Positions 37,010-47,080 of a stretch of DNA of 64,000 nucleotides are shown in pieces. The notes beneath the pieces were generated by a model that was not told the origin of the DNA, ran no database searches, and saw only the letters and a program-made list of their open reading frames with translations. The stretch is from Pseudorasbora parva (lineage: Eukaryota; Chordata; Actinopteri; Cypriniformes; Gobionidae), in contig NC_090173.1 in the NCBI RefSeq assembly GCF_024679245.1, forward strand, positions 26,812,160 through 26,876,159, given 5' to 3'. Position 1 is the stretch's first letter. Every line of letters begins with the position of its first letter. The translations under genes and the position numbers were made by a program.

Positions 37010-37437
37010 GGGAAAAACATCCAGTATGCGGCAGTCCTGTGGGCGAAAATGCCTTGTTGATGTTAGAGGTCAGAGGAGAATGGACTGACTGATTCAAGCT
37101 GATAGAAGAGCAAATGTGACTGATATAACCACTTGTTACAACCGAGGTATGCAGCAAAGCATTTGTGAAGCCACAACACGCACAACCTTGAGGCGGATTG
37201 GCTACAACAGAAGAAGACCCCACCGGATACCACTCATCTCCACTACAAATAGGAAAAAGAGGCTACAATTTGCACAAGCTCACCACAATTGGACAGTTAA
37301 AGAATGGAAAATGTTGCCTGGTCTGATGAGTCTCGATTTCTGTTGAGACATTCAGATATTAGAGTCAGAAGTTGTGAAAGGGGGTCAAACACAGTATTAG
37401 TATGGTGTCCCTAATAATCGTTTAGCTGAGTGTATAT
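37010..37437 (+). mobile_element. internally deleted IS630/Tc1-type element, plus strand
   Basis: Plus strand 37116-37346 encodes a Tc1-like fragment (TRTTLRRIGYNRRRPHRIPL, later LQFAQAHHNWTVKEW). Sequence then jumps at about 37370 to the element's 3' end, gggggtcaaacacagtatta gtatggtgtccctaataatc. The middle and catalytic C-terminus are deleted. Confidence 0.72.
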
Positions 37438-37439
37438 AT

Positions 37440-38680
37440 TAGATTTATTTTTTAAGAATCATGTGACACTGAAAACTGGAGTAATGATGCTGACAATTCA
37501 TCTGTGCCAAAAGAATAAATTACAATAGAAAAAAATCATTTGTTAGTATTACGATATTAGTATTTTTACTATATTTCTAAACAAATATGTTTTTGAACAT
37601 TAGATGACTGCAAATGGATTGAGATATACATCTCTAAACACCAGTCAGCTACCATACAGTAGGAAGAAAGAGAATTAAGTACGGCCTTAAGGGCCCTTCC
37701 AGTCTTGCCCATTAACCCACCAAAACTGTGATAGCTGAGTTGTGCACTTTGTTAACAGCATCATCAGATTATTATCTGTAGTATTGACAACATGCTAAAC
37801 CTTTATAAAGGGAAAATATCCTCTTCTCCCCCCTTCTTTGCCTCCTTCTCTCCGTTTAATCACTCTTGCTCTCTTTATCTCTCTGCAGATGTGTTGATAT
37901 ATTTATGGTGCCCAGGATAAGATAAGCTTTGCTAAAGTGCCATGTTTTCTAACAGATTAATTGTGTCCATACTTATGTAAACAGATAAACCGGACACAGT
38001 GAAAGAACAAAGATTAGATGTTACCTTTAGTGCGCAATAGTGTTAATGAAAGTGTCAAATTGCGGAACAATACAGATGGGTCTCTGGTATTGTTGTGAAT
38101 TTAATTGCACTGTCAGTAGCAATTTGTTCTTGTTGAAATCTCTAGATTTTTAAATATTTGTGTAGTATATTTAATATATATTTTTTGTATTTAATATAAG
38201 TATGGGGAGCTTTTTTGGTCAAATTAGGTTTGTGTGCCATTGCAAAACAGTATGTAGCACATGGGTGTGGGGCAGATTTTTGTCTTAAGCCTTTAATTTA
38301 ATTAGATGACTAAAGACTAAAGAGGCCTTAAAGGGATTGAATTGTGGGTTTCTGACATAAACCTTCCTATTTGTGTGTCGTTGTGTGCATTAGCTGATTT
38401 ATTTACTTCTGTTCCACATTCACATGGCTGAATGCAGTAAGCCAAACCTGAAATGTATTAATGTCCCTGCATTAGATCAGTGTTTCTTAAACCCTACTTA
38501 AAGTACAAAGACAAATATATTTGTTCATTGACTCTTTTGGATAAAAGCATCTTAATGTAAATGTAAAATCCATTTATACTGAGTGAAAAAATATTAAGTG
38601 TGATAATAAAAATGTTTGCAAAATAAATAATTTAAATAATGGGATTTTATATTGTCCTGCACAACAGCAATTATTAAACT
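37440..38680 (+). other. plcl2-like: plcl intron with minor repeat fragments
   Basis: Near 37450-37500 is a short minus-strand piece of the dispersed element seen at 45045 and 58640. Near 38534-38570 is a SINE-like tail (ggataaaagcatcttaatgt). Nothing else was recognised. Confidence 0.4.
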
Positions 38681-38689
38681 GGCTTTTTT

Positions 38690-39099
38690 ATACTGTTGTC
38701 TGAGGTCAACTTATGACATTCACATGGTTTTTACATTCAAAAACATCATAATGTGTATGTAATAGGCTATTTTCTATCCTGGTTTTGAGACTTGCTCTTG
38801 AAACACTCGTTTTTATAAGCATTGAAGACTTGGAAGGATAGCCCACTACTATGATTGGATAACAGTTTTGCATAATCTAATGAGCTTTGACTCCCGCGTC
38901 AGTATATGTGAGGATTTTTTTTTTAAACTTCCAATGTGGAAAAGCGGCAACCAGAATGATTCGGCCACAAGGCTCGCAAAATATCTTTATCAAACAAACA
39001 CAATGATGCATCTCTTATCTACCCTCAATTCATTTTAATGATATTTTTTATTACTTTTATTACTTCATCATGATGGATATAACCACAAACCGCGCATCA

Positions 39100-39147
<48 letters not shown>

Positions 39148-39973
39148 CACACAAAGCCAAGTATGTGCATCAGCAAAACTTCACTGCAGACAAATCAGCA
39201 TGATCAAACTTCTGCAATTGTATTTTTCCTTCAAATAACAAGTCAAGAGAGTGTCCATCAACAAAGGAGCATCATTGCACTATTTAAGCTGGTCGGGCAG
39301 GCCGGTGATACACATCCAGTAGCCCGACTGGAAAACACATTAGCCCCGGGATGTCGGGCTAGCGATTTTTCGAGCCCTGGCCTATACATTGCAGGACAAT
39401 GAACCAACAACATTAAAATACAAAAGATACTCCAGCCTGTGACTGCATGGTAAGGTATTGTAGTCAGACATGTACACAATCAGTAGATATCTAACAAATA
39501 ATTGTTTTGCTCGCATAAGTGTGTCGCACCATTCCTTTAAGATCCAATATAGAAGGCATAGCATTGTTTTTTTGTTGTTGTTTTTTTCTCATTCTGTCTG
39601 CAAATCCAGTCTTGTTTACGAAAGAATCTGCAGTGAAGTGAAGCAAACTAACATGCAATGTCCAGTTTGTTATTTTGTAATCTTTAATGGCATGTTTATT
39701 GCTTGGCAGCCCGATCAGGTTTAGGCCTATGTTATTTACTTTTACATGTCATGCGTGAATCAGTGGGCGGGGCAGCAGAATTAGGCGTTCTTCTTCTGTT
39801 GTGGAAGCAGCGTTTTGCTGCTCTATGATGTCACAGAGAGCTGTCAATAAAAGCTTTTATCTGACTAACAAATATATTTTCAGCTCCAGAACTTACGGGA
39901 TATTCTTATATTACGATGATCTTTTATATATCAAAAGCTCAAGGGAAAGTTGATTTCTCAACTCATCACCCCT
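38690..39973. mobile_element. second copy of the 26410 TTAA element
   Basis: The right end, ctcaagggaaagttgatttc tcaactcatcacccct then TTAA (39974-39977), matches 27655-27690. Upstream, aataaaagcttttatctgac also parallels 27556-27585. The left end is eroded and its position approximate. A CA microsatellite lies inside. Confidence 0.6.
39102..39152. repeat. (AC)n microsatellite
   Basis: About 50 bases of AC repeat with one G interruption. Confidence 0.95.
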
Positions 39974-39989
39974 TTAAAATAGTAGTAAT

Positions 39990-41600
39990 CAGTACATTAA
40001 TATTATTGCATTAAACATTTAATAAATATTTTGTTTTAACATTTTAACTTTTATATATATAAATTATACTATGTATAAAATGTAAATGTATAAAAACTTA
40101 ATTTAACTTGTGGGATTTAAATTTAAAATGTTAACTTAATAAATTCTCTCACATTTTGTACAGAACCCTTGCACTTTTTTTCTATGTCCCCCAGTTTGAC
40201 AATCACTGAAATACACAACAAAATGTCAAACCCAATTTGCATTTATTGCCAAGTAAGAAAGAAAGGGTACTTATTTTCAAGGTTTTAATTTTTTTAAATT
40301 ATAGCTTTTATGAAAATGACTAAAATAAATAACTATAATCATGAATTTAAAATACTTGTGTACTTTTAGCGTCGCCGTGCTCATAAACCACAAATGTTAT
40401 GTTTGATTTGACCTTGTGACACATTTGGATGAGTTAGATAAGTCCTGACTCCAGAAATTGACATAAAACTATCACCCAGTACATAGAAGCGTTTCTTCCA
40501 GACTTTATAAAGTATGTACCACCTTGTCTTGCTGCAGTGCTCTTAGCCTGTCTTCTCCTCACAGCCTAAGAGTCTATATGCGTCACGCCCATATGCATAA
40601 TTCATCCGTTTTAAAATATATCACTTATTTATGGCAAAAGACTCCTCTATCCAGGTCAAGGAGCTCTAGTCTAGGCACCCATGCAGGTGTCCTCGGAGGA
40701 CCTATATTGGAGCACATGCAGGAAAAGCATCTCACCTGTCCTGTCTGTTTCACAACATGGCGCATAAAAGAGTGTCGCTGCAGTCTGAATGAATAAAAAT
40801 GCAGCTGATGTTGCAGTGCTCTATTGGGAGTTGTCATCACGTTGAGTAAAGTTAATTCTGTTTTACTCTGGTCCTCCAATAGGAACTCTAGGTGACCTCA
40901 TGATGTAGTTATCAAGTGTCCTGAAAGCTCTTTATCGGCTGCTTCATGTTTGAATCATAAATAATAACTTGGATTACATCTGGATTTTGACTGCTGAAAT
41001 AGACAAATCAGCTTCACTTTATCATATCTAATAATGTATTATCCATTACTGTATTATTGTTTTGTCCAAGGCTCAGATTTATAACAATCAAAAAATAAGG
41101 ATGGCAAGAGTCCTTGTGAGAGAGATAGAAATCTAATTTATGTGTGGTTGTGCATGTTTTGCAGTTGAAGGTTTGCGGTTTGGTAATATGTCCTTGTATA
41201 TTAGCATTTATGTATTAGGTCCCTTCAAGATGTCTTCTCACATACATACAAACGCTTATAAATTCCCTGGCACACTGATTTAAAGGACACACACAGGATG
41301 AGGAGACAAAATGTCCTGATCCTCATACCCCTCCCTTTCCTGTCCCATCTTCTTACAATGTCTATGTCCCCTTCGTCCAGTCCCCTCTGGTACATTTCCA
41401 GAAAGAGACGAAGGAAAGAGCATTGATTTACAGAGGTTATTGGGAATATTCTGTGCTCTGTTGTGAATGCAGTGCCAATGACTTTGTGCTCTATCACCTT
41501 GTGCTAGACTGACCCCTGCAGGCTGAATCCCTTCAGTGCATATAGGGATTATCATTTTTTATATATTAAACTTTTAACTTAAATTCTCACATTTTGTTTT
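39990..41600 (+). other. plcl2-like: plcl intron, no recognised features
   Basis: AT-rich intronic sequence; short frames at 40524-40796 and on the minus strand at 41225-41555 have no recognisable domain and no splice support. Nothing further was seen. Confidence 0.35.
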
Positions 41601-41616
41601 GGCATAATTTTTTCAT

Positions 41617-41683
41617 GACTTTTTAAGGAAACCAGTGAACTTATGACCCCTGTGTATAAGTTCACTGGTTTCCTTAAAAAGTC
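41617..41683. repeat. perfect 28-bp inverted repeat (hairpin)
   Basis: The left arm at 41617-41644 and the right arm at 41656-41683 are exact reverse complements (gactttttaagg ... ccttaaaaagtc) around an 11-base loop gacccctgtgt. The stem has no mismatches. Confidence 0.95.
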
Positions 41684-42059
41684 AAAATCATCAAAATGCA
41701 GAACAGTTGCATTTGTAACATATTGGTGAATTGGTTTTACTTGCAATAATAAGCATGCTATGTAAAGCATCATTTTATCATTTAATTCGTTTATACATTT
41801 ATTTTGATCACATTTTTACTAACATTTTTAAAAAATAAATTGTAAAATTGTGTGTGTCACTGAACGATGAGGTGCTGGTTAGCAGGCACGGTGAATATGA
41901 TAAACTCAAACAGTCTTCATTTACAAACTAAAGTAGGAGACGAAAACCAACAAATGAACAGAGAACAAAGAGGAACTTAAATAAATGTCCATGACAATAG
42001 ATTAGTGGCGGGAAACTAGAAAAAAAGGAAACGGGTAACTGAAGAGAAACAAAGTCCAT

Positions 42060-42115
42060 GGTCCACAAAAGTGTGTGTGTGTGTTCCTTGTTTGGTAATA
42101 CTTGTGAGAACACAA

Positions 42116-42154
<39 letters not shown>

Positions 42155-42428
42155 CCTTGTTTGGTAATACTTGTGAGGACACAAATGTCCTCACTTATAT
42201 AGTAAAACATGAAAATGACCCACTAGTGAGGACATTGGACTGGTCCTCACTAGTTAAAAAGGCTTATAAATCAGCCAAAACGTGTTTTTATATAAATCTA
42301 TTGATCTACACGTTTCAGTGATGGGTAGGTTTACGGATAGGGGTTGGGTTAGGGGATAGAAAATACCATTGACCTGATATAAAATCAATGGAAGTCTATG
42401 CAATGTCCTCACTAATATAGTGAAACAA

Positions 42429-42465
<37 letters not shown>

Positions 42466-43340
42466 CATGTTTTTGTGACGTATGTGGACACAAATGTGTA
42501 TAATGACATGGGTATGACATTACAAGGAGAGGGTGAAATATGAGGACATTGGCCATGTCCCCACTTTTCAAAATGCTGATAAATCCTACAAGATGAGTTA
42601 TTTGAGAAAGTAAAAATGCAGAATGTGTCCTGTGATGTGTAGGTTTAGGGGCATGGGGCAGTGTACACACAGAAAAATAGGGTGTCAAAATTGTACCTTT
42701 AGCTTGTCGCTGGGGCAGTACCCTTAAAAGGACATCTTTGTACCTGTTTTACTCCTAAAAGGTGCATATTAGTACCTTTGAGTTCAAATGCGTGCCTTAA
42801 GGTACTACTATGAACCTTTTTGTGGTAAAAATGGTACAACGTTGTTCTTTTAAGGGTACTGCCCCAGCGACAAGCTGTTGTACCCTTAAAGGTACAATTT
42901 TGACACCCTATTTTTCTGTGTGTAGGGGGATAGAAAATACGGTTTGTACGGTATAAAAACCATTACGCCTATGGAATGTCCCCATATGTCAAAAAAACAA
43001 TCTTTGTTTGTTTGTGTTTGTTTGAGCCTGTTTATGCGGTTTATGAGGACACAAATTTGTATAACTACATGGGTATTACACTGGTATTACACTATAAATG
43101 TGGTTTATGAGGACATATCAAATGTCCTCATAATTCAAATGGCCTTAAAAACATACTAAATGATGTTTTTTTGAGAAAGTAAAAATGCAGAATGTTTCCT
43201 GTGATGGGTAGGTTTAGGGGCAGGGGCAGTGTAAGGGGATAGAAAATACGGTTTGTACGGTATAAAAACCATTACACCTATGGAGAGTCCCTGTAAACCA
43301 CATTGACCAACATGTGTGTGTGTGTGTGTGTGTGTGTTTT
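42060..43340 (+). repeat. cluster of GT-associated repeat units
   Basis: At least three diverged units, each ending in a TG run (42118-42152, 42432-42460, 43314-43337), share gatgggtaggttta, gggatagaaaatac and tataaaaaccatta motifs and an atgaggacaca segment. The cluster ends 43 bases before the last plcl exon. One unit is interrupted by a TA-flanked MITE. Confidence 0.75.
42666..42922. mobile_element. TA-flanked MITE nested in the repeat cluster
   Basis: Inverted termini CACACAGAAAAATAGGGTGT and ACACCCTATTTTTCTGTGTG, with TA on each side; arms extend inward through gtacctttaagg-type sequence and gctggggcagtaccctt / aagggtactgccccagc. Removing it restores the cagtgtagggggatag join seen in the neighbouring unit at about 43229. 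Confidence 0.88.
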
Positions 43341-43382
43341 AAAAATGTCATCAATAATTTACTCTTTTTTCCTGTCTTTCAG

Positions 43383-43577
43383 GGCCAGGCGGACCTGTTG
43401 AAGCACGCAAAAGGAGAAGCGATAGACACTTTGCGACAGATTCAATGTGCTGCTCACTCGTGTGGCTTGGCCAAGAATGGAGCCTCCACGTCCCCTGCCT
43501 CCCCTCTACTGCCGCCCCATGCGCGGCCCCTCCACACCATCCATGAGACTGAGACGAATAGCACCACCCTGCACTGA
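43383..43577 (+). CDS. plcl2-like: plcl terminal coding exon
   Basis: Acceptor ctgtctttcag precedes [20 protein letters not shown], the conserved final block of PLCL proteins; [11 protein letters not shown] follows, then a variable Ser/Pro/Thr-rich tail. The stop is TGA at 43575-43577, giving 64 residues. The tail differs from the basic/acidic RSLE-type ends of PLCL1/2 as I recall them, which is one reason to suspect a separate paralog. Confidence 0.92.
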   Translation, partial: GQADLLKHAKGEAIDTLRQIQCAAHSCGLAKNGASTSPASPLLPPHARPLHTIHETETNSTTLH

Positions 43578-44617
43578 GAGAGAAAGAACGTTTTTTTTGT
43601 TTCTACACATTGTGAGGAAGGTTGGTCTTTGCCTCTTAAGTCCAGAATAAAGCAGCAGTAGGAAAGGGGTCAGGTGCATTGAGTCAGTGAAGGACACACT
43701 AGAGACAGTTTTGTTTTGATCAGTGTTCCCAGCTCCACAATGCCTGCATGGCTTGGGTCTTAAATTGGTATCCCCACTGTGAAGTCATGTTTTAAAGGAT
43801 TATAGTGACTTGCACTCCTGTGACTCAGCTGCTGGTGATCACCTTCTCTAGCCACAACTCTCCCACATCTCAATCGTATGCACTAATTTAGTTAGTTCAC
43901 CCAAAAATGAAAATTTGATTTTGATCTGCTTACCCCCAGGGCATCCAAGATGTGGATGTGTTTGTCGTTGCTCGTATAATGCATGTCTATGGGGTCTAAT
44001 TAGACCCATTGACATGCATTATACGAGCAACAGTTGGAGTTAAAAATCTTTGAACACACCTACATCTTGGATGCCCTGGGGGTAAGCAGATTTCATTTTT
44101 TGGGTTTTAATTCGTTTTTTGTTTTCAAAACCGCATCGGGGTATCAATCATAAACATCCAGATTGAGCAAGATTTTTCTGAGCTAACAAAACTGGGCAAA
44201 ACAGAAAATTAAAAGTACATTTGAATTCACTTATGAAGGCAAAGGTTTACACCAACATAGTTTACACCTCCTCATTTATAGCAACATAGAACTCAAGACT
44301 CTCACTCCTCTGCTGGCTTCTCCACACATTTTTTAATTAATTTTAAAACTCAGTTCAATACACCCTGGTCCTAAAAGGGCCTTTCTCCAGGGGTCATGCG
44401 TGTATGTACAGTGTGCGTGTATGTATGTGTAATGCGTATGTGGTGTATTTTGAATAAGAAAAAGTGTGTATATCATTTCTAAACTGGAAACTGGACACAT
44501 CCCATATGCTCTACTGGTAAGATTAGAAACTCTGGGAAAATACGGCTCTCAGTTGTTGAGAAAAGCACCACTGACGATGAGAAAAGGAAACAAATATTTC
44601 AATAAATTAAGAATAAA
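43578..44617 (+). other. plcl2-like: probable plcl 3' UTR with candidate poly(A) signals
   Basis: After the stop there is no further open frame. AATAAA occurs soon after the stop (about 43647) and twice near the end (44601-44606 and 44612-44617). A foldback MITE (about 43889-44107) lies between them, so use of the distal signals would place that hairpin in the mRNA. Transcript end not determined. Confidence 0.45.
43889..44107. mobile_element. foldback MITE in the plcl 3' region
   Basis: The arm gcttacccccagggcatcca agatg (about 43929) is mirrored by catcttggatgccctggggg taagc (about 44068), with an inner pair tcgtataatgcatgtc / gacatgcattatacga around a short centre. Confidence 0.88.
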
Positions 44618-45044
44618 TCATTTTAAGTCAGAGTAAAGACACTTGATCATCTCATTAAGAACACATCACACCCAATAATACATCCTGTTCATGAATATTG
44701 TTATTACTGCTGTTAATATTGTGGGTAGGTGTTAATTCAAATGGAGGTTATTTTATATTTGCGTAAACGGGTGTCATTCTGTACCAGTTTTCCTTGGTGG
44801 AAACCTCACAGGAACAGAAAATGTGAATGTTGGGGTCAGGGCAGGAAATATAGTTTGGGTCAGAATTTGGGTGTTTACTGTCACCTTAATGTCAAATTAC
44901 ATCTTACTGAGATGATGTCTGTCATTTATAAAGCCCACATGACATCAGAAATGTCTCCATGTCATTATTGTGTTTTATACTTGTGTTGTATCACATTTTC
45001 AGAAAATCAAAGGACATAGTACATTTTAAATTTTGGGGTTTGTG

Positions 45045-45490
45045 CGTTTTTTTATTTTCTCTTACGCTCACCGAGGCTGATCAAAACACGGTACAAACAG
45101 TAATACTTTAGTGATAATATAGTAAAATAGAACAAATATATTTTAAATGATAATATTGGTATATTGGCATTGGTAAAAATATTTAAAAATGTAATTGATT
45201 CGTATGATGAAAGACCCATTTTTAGCAGTCTTCAGTCACATGATCCTTTGGAAATCAATAATTCATATTATAATCATTGTTGAAAACAGTTGTGCTGCTT
45301 TGCTTAATATTTTTGAGGATACTGTGATGAAATAGAAATAAAATGTTCTCAGGGTTTTCTGATTACAAAGGTCAAAATAACCTTTTCGTTTATTTGAAAT
45401 AGAAATAGTTTGTAATATTATTTCTTTACTGTCACTTTTGATCAATTTAATGCCTTTCTTTTAAAAAAAAACAAAAAACACTGACCCTAA
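45045..45490 (+). mobile_element. dispersed non-coding element
   Basis: Contains gaaaacagttgtgctgcttt, tgtcacttttgatcaattta atgc and an end ctgaccctaaacttttgaat, typical of a common cyprinid repeat. A related copy lies at 58640-58985. Confidence 0.6.
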
Positions 45491-45574
45491 ACTTTTGAAT
45501 GTTAAGAGTAGATGACAGAAGATCATAAATGTCTTGGACTTGATGTGCATTCATGAAAATCATTTTGTCAGTGC

Positions 45575-45622
45575 GTCGCCTGGGAATCAAACCCAGGATT
45601 TTGGCATTACTATCTTAAGCGA
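45575..45622 (-). mobile_element. tRNA-like SINE head fragment
   Basis: On the minus strand, cctgggtttgattcccagg is a box B stem-loop, with 7-base arms CCTGGGT-type pairing. The upstream part is too diverged for a tRNA gene, so it is called a SINE remnant. Confidence 0.5.
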
Positions 45623-46366
45623 CAGGAAAACCACTAACATTCAAAGACACATGACGTTGGAACAAACCATTACAAACATTCATATGCAGACATTTGCAAC
45701 TAAGATGATTATTTGTGGCATCAATTTTAAATTCCTTCATGTTTGCATTTCTCTAATCATTTAGAATATGTCTAGGGTTCTCTTGTAGTGTCCTATGACT
45801 TCATCCAAAGACATCCATTACATATAATGTGAATGCCATTATTCATGCAATCCACGACATATAAATAAATTGACCTTCCTCTGTGGTGTAATGCAGGTGT
45901 ACTGTGTGTATTCAGTGTCTCATTATTAACTGACTGGTCTCTGACCTTCTGCTTCACACAAAGGCATCCTGCCATCCATATTCCCCTTCTTTATTTGTTA
46001 GTGATGCTGCTGCTCTTTTGTTCCATTCCGTCTTTTGTTACTCTATCAGACCCTCTTCATTTGCAGCTAATTAAGTCAAGGCCTTGTCACACTCATTCTG
46101 TTGGCATTCGCTAACGAAGCTCGTCTGGCCTTCCATAATAGTCTTAAAAAACTCTGTACAATTACTTGGATACAGGCAATCCTGGTTACACGCTAATGAC
46201 AAAGACGTTAACAACCCTAACAATTCTTCATTGTATCATAATCCAGCTTCAAATGAGAAACATGACATTGAAGAAATAAAGGGGGTGATATCAGCTGGGT
46301 TTTTTTGTCAGTATAATGTATGCCTATAATTAACTTCAGAGGATGGAGCAGTGGGTGGCATGTCTG

Positions 46367-46373
46367 TATAAAA
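46367..46373 (+). promoter_or_regulatory. hcrt: hcrt TATA box
   Basis: TATAAAA lies 112 bases upstream of the hcrt start codon. A transcription start about 25-30 bases downstream would give an 80-base 5' UTR. Hypocretin promoters are compact and TATA-driven in the vertebrates I know. The start site is inferred. Confidence 0.6.
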
Positions 46374-46478
46374 GCACTGGTCCCGTTTCAGAGAGTTAAA
46401 GGAGCATTGACTTTAAACATCAAGTCCATCAGATTCATGACATTTGTCTACAACAAGACCGGAGCAGCTGCCAGACTC

Positions 46479-46496
46479 ATGGACTGCACAGCCAAG
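46479..46496 (+). CDS. hcrt: hcrt coding exon 1 (MDCTAK)
   Basis: The ATG at 46479-46481 opens an 18-nt coding segment, MDCTAK, ending at the donor gtaaga. Orexin genes characteristically encode only the first few residues of the signal peptide in exon 1 before a phase-0 intron, and MDCTAK matches the fish preprohypocretin N-terminus as I recall it. Joining to 49121 gives MDCTAKRVQLLLFMALLAHL, a good signal peptide. The exon was found only because exon 2 lacks a proper start: its first internal Met lies mid-hydrophobic core. Confidence 0.88.
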
Positions 46497-47080
46497 GTAA
46501 GAGTTTATCTCAGCAATTTCAACTGAAGGCTGCGTTAAGGGTTACGTCTGCGGGTTATACCATTTAGATTGCAGTGACATTCATGCTGATTATAAAGACC
46601 AAAAAAATTATACAACCTGCCAAGAAAATAGTTTGTAAAGCATTTAATTAAAGGTTAACTGTGTAATTCAATAAAACTTTTTCATAGAAATAAAATGAAC
46701 ATCAGAAATTATGCTAAAGGCTATTGGTAGCCTAATAATGTTTTATGACAGCTGTCAGAAAGTAATTAGAATTCTTGAGATGAAGATGCTTAAAATGTCT
46801 CATTACCTTTTAACTTTATTTTATTGTGGATTAAAGTTTTCTCAGGTAGGCAAGCAGTGTTGGGGAAAGTTACTTTGAAAAGTAATGCATTACAATATTG
46901 CATTACTCCCTTAAAAAGTAACTAATTGCGTTACTTGGTTCCTTTTAAGAAAAGTAATGTTACATTTCTTTGCGTTACTTTTTTTCACCTGGGCTGGGCT
47001 TGTTTTTTCATTTAACAATAAAGTTCTATTTTTGATCAAATGTAGAGATCCTTTCACACTAAGAGTAGAAGACGCAGGTA

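Larger units (their letters stand above)
8424..43577 (+). other. plcl2-like: plcl gene span (PLCL/PRIP-type inactive phospholipase C), 5' incomplete
   Basis: Five coding exons join in frame: 8424-10913, 19355-19558, 26250-26325, 33767-33876 and 43383-43577, with intron phases 0, 0, 1 and 0 between them. All introns begin GT and end AG. The joined product from the first visible codon is about 1,024 residues, against roughly 1,100 for vertebrate PLCL1/PLCL2, so only an N-terminal piece of about 100 residues is missing. In those proteins the N-terminus is encoded by a separate first exon; I did not find it in 1-8423, so it probably lies upstream of the window. From remembered sequences the protein reads closer to PLCL2 than PLCL1 but differs throughout, so a third paralog is possible. 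The exact fish gene symbol is uncertain. Confidence 0.9.
44620..46366 (+). other. plcl-hcrt intergenic region
   Basis: Contains a degenerate dispersed element (about 45045-45490) and a minus-strand SINE head with box B (about 45575-45620). The 850 bases before the hcrt TATA box (45500-46366) are otherwise free of repeats I recognise and are the likely place for hypothalamic enhancers, though I can name no specific site. Confidence 0.45.

Noticed and set aside
39258..39479. Minus-strand frame of 73 codons near 39258 as a gene
   Set aside because: It lies inside the second copy of the TTAA element and shows no family similarity.
45575..45622. Functional tRNA gene on the minus strand
   Set aside because: Only a box B-like stem-loop is recognisable; no acceptor or D-arm pairs can be drawn.
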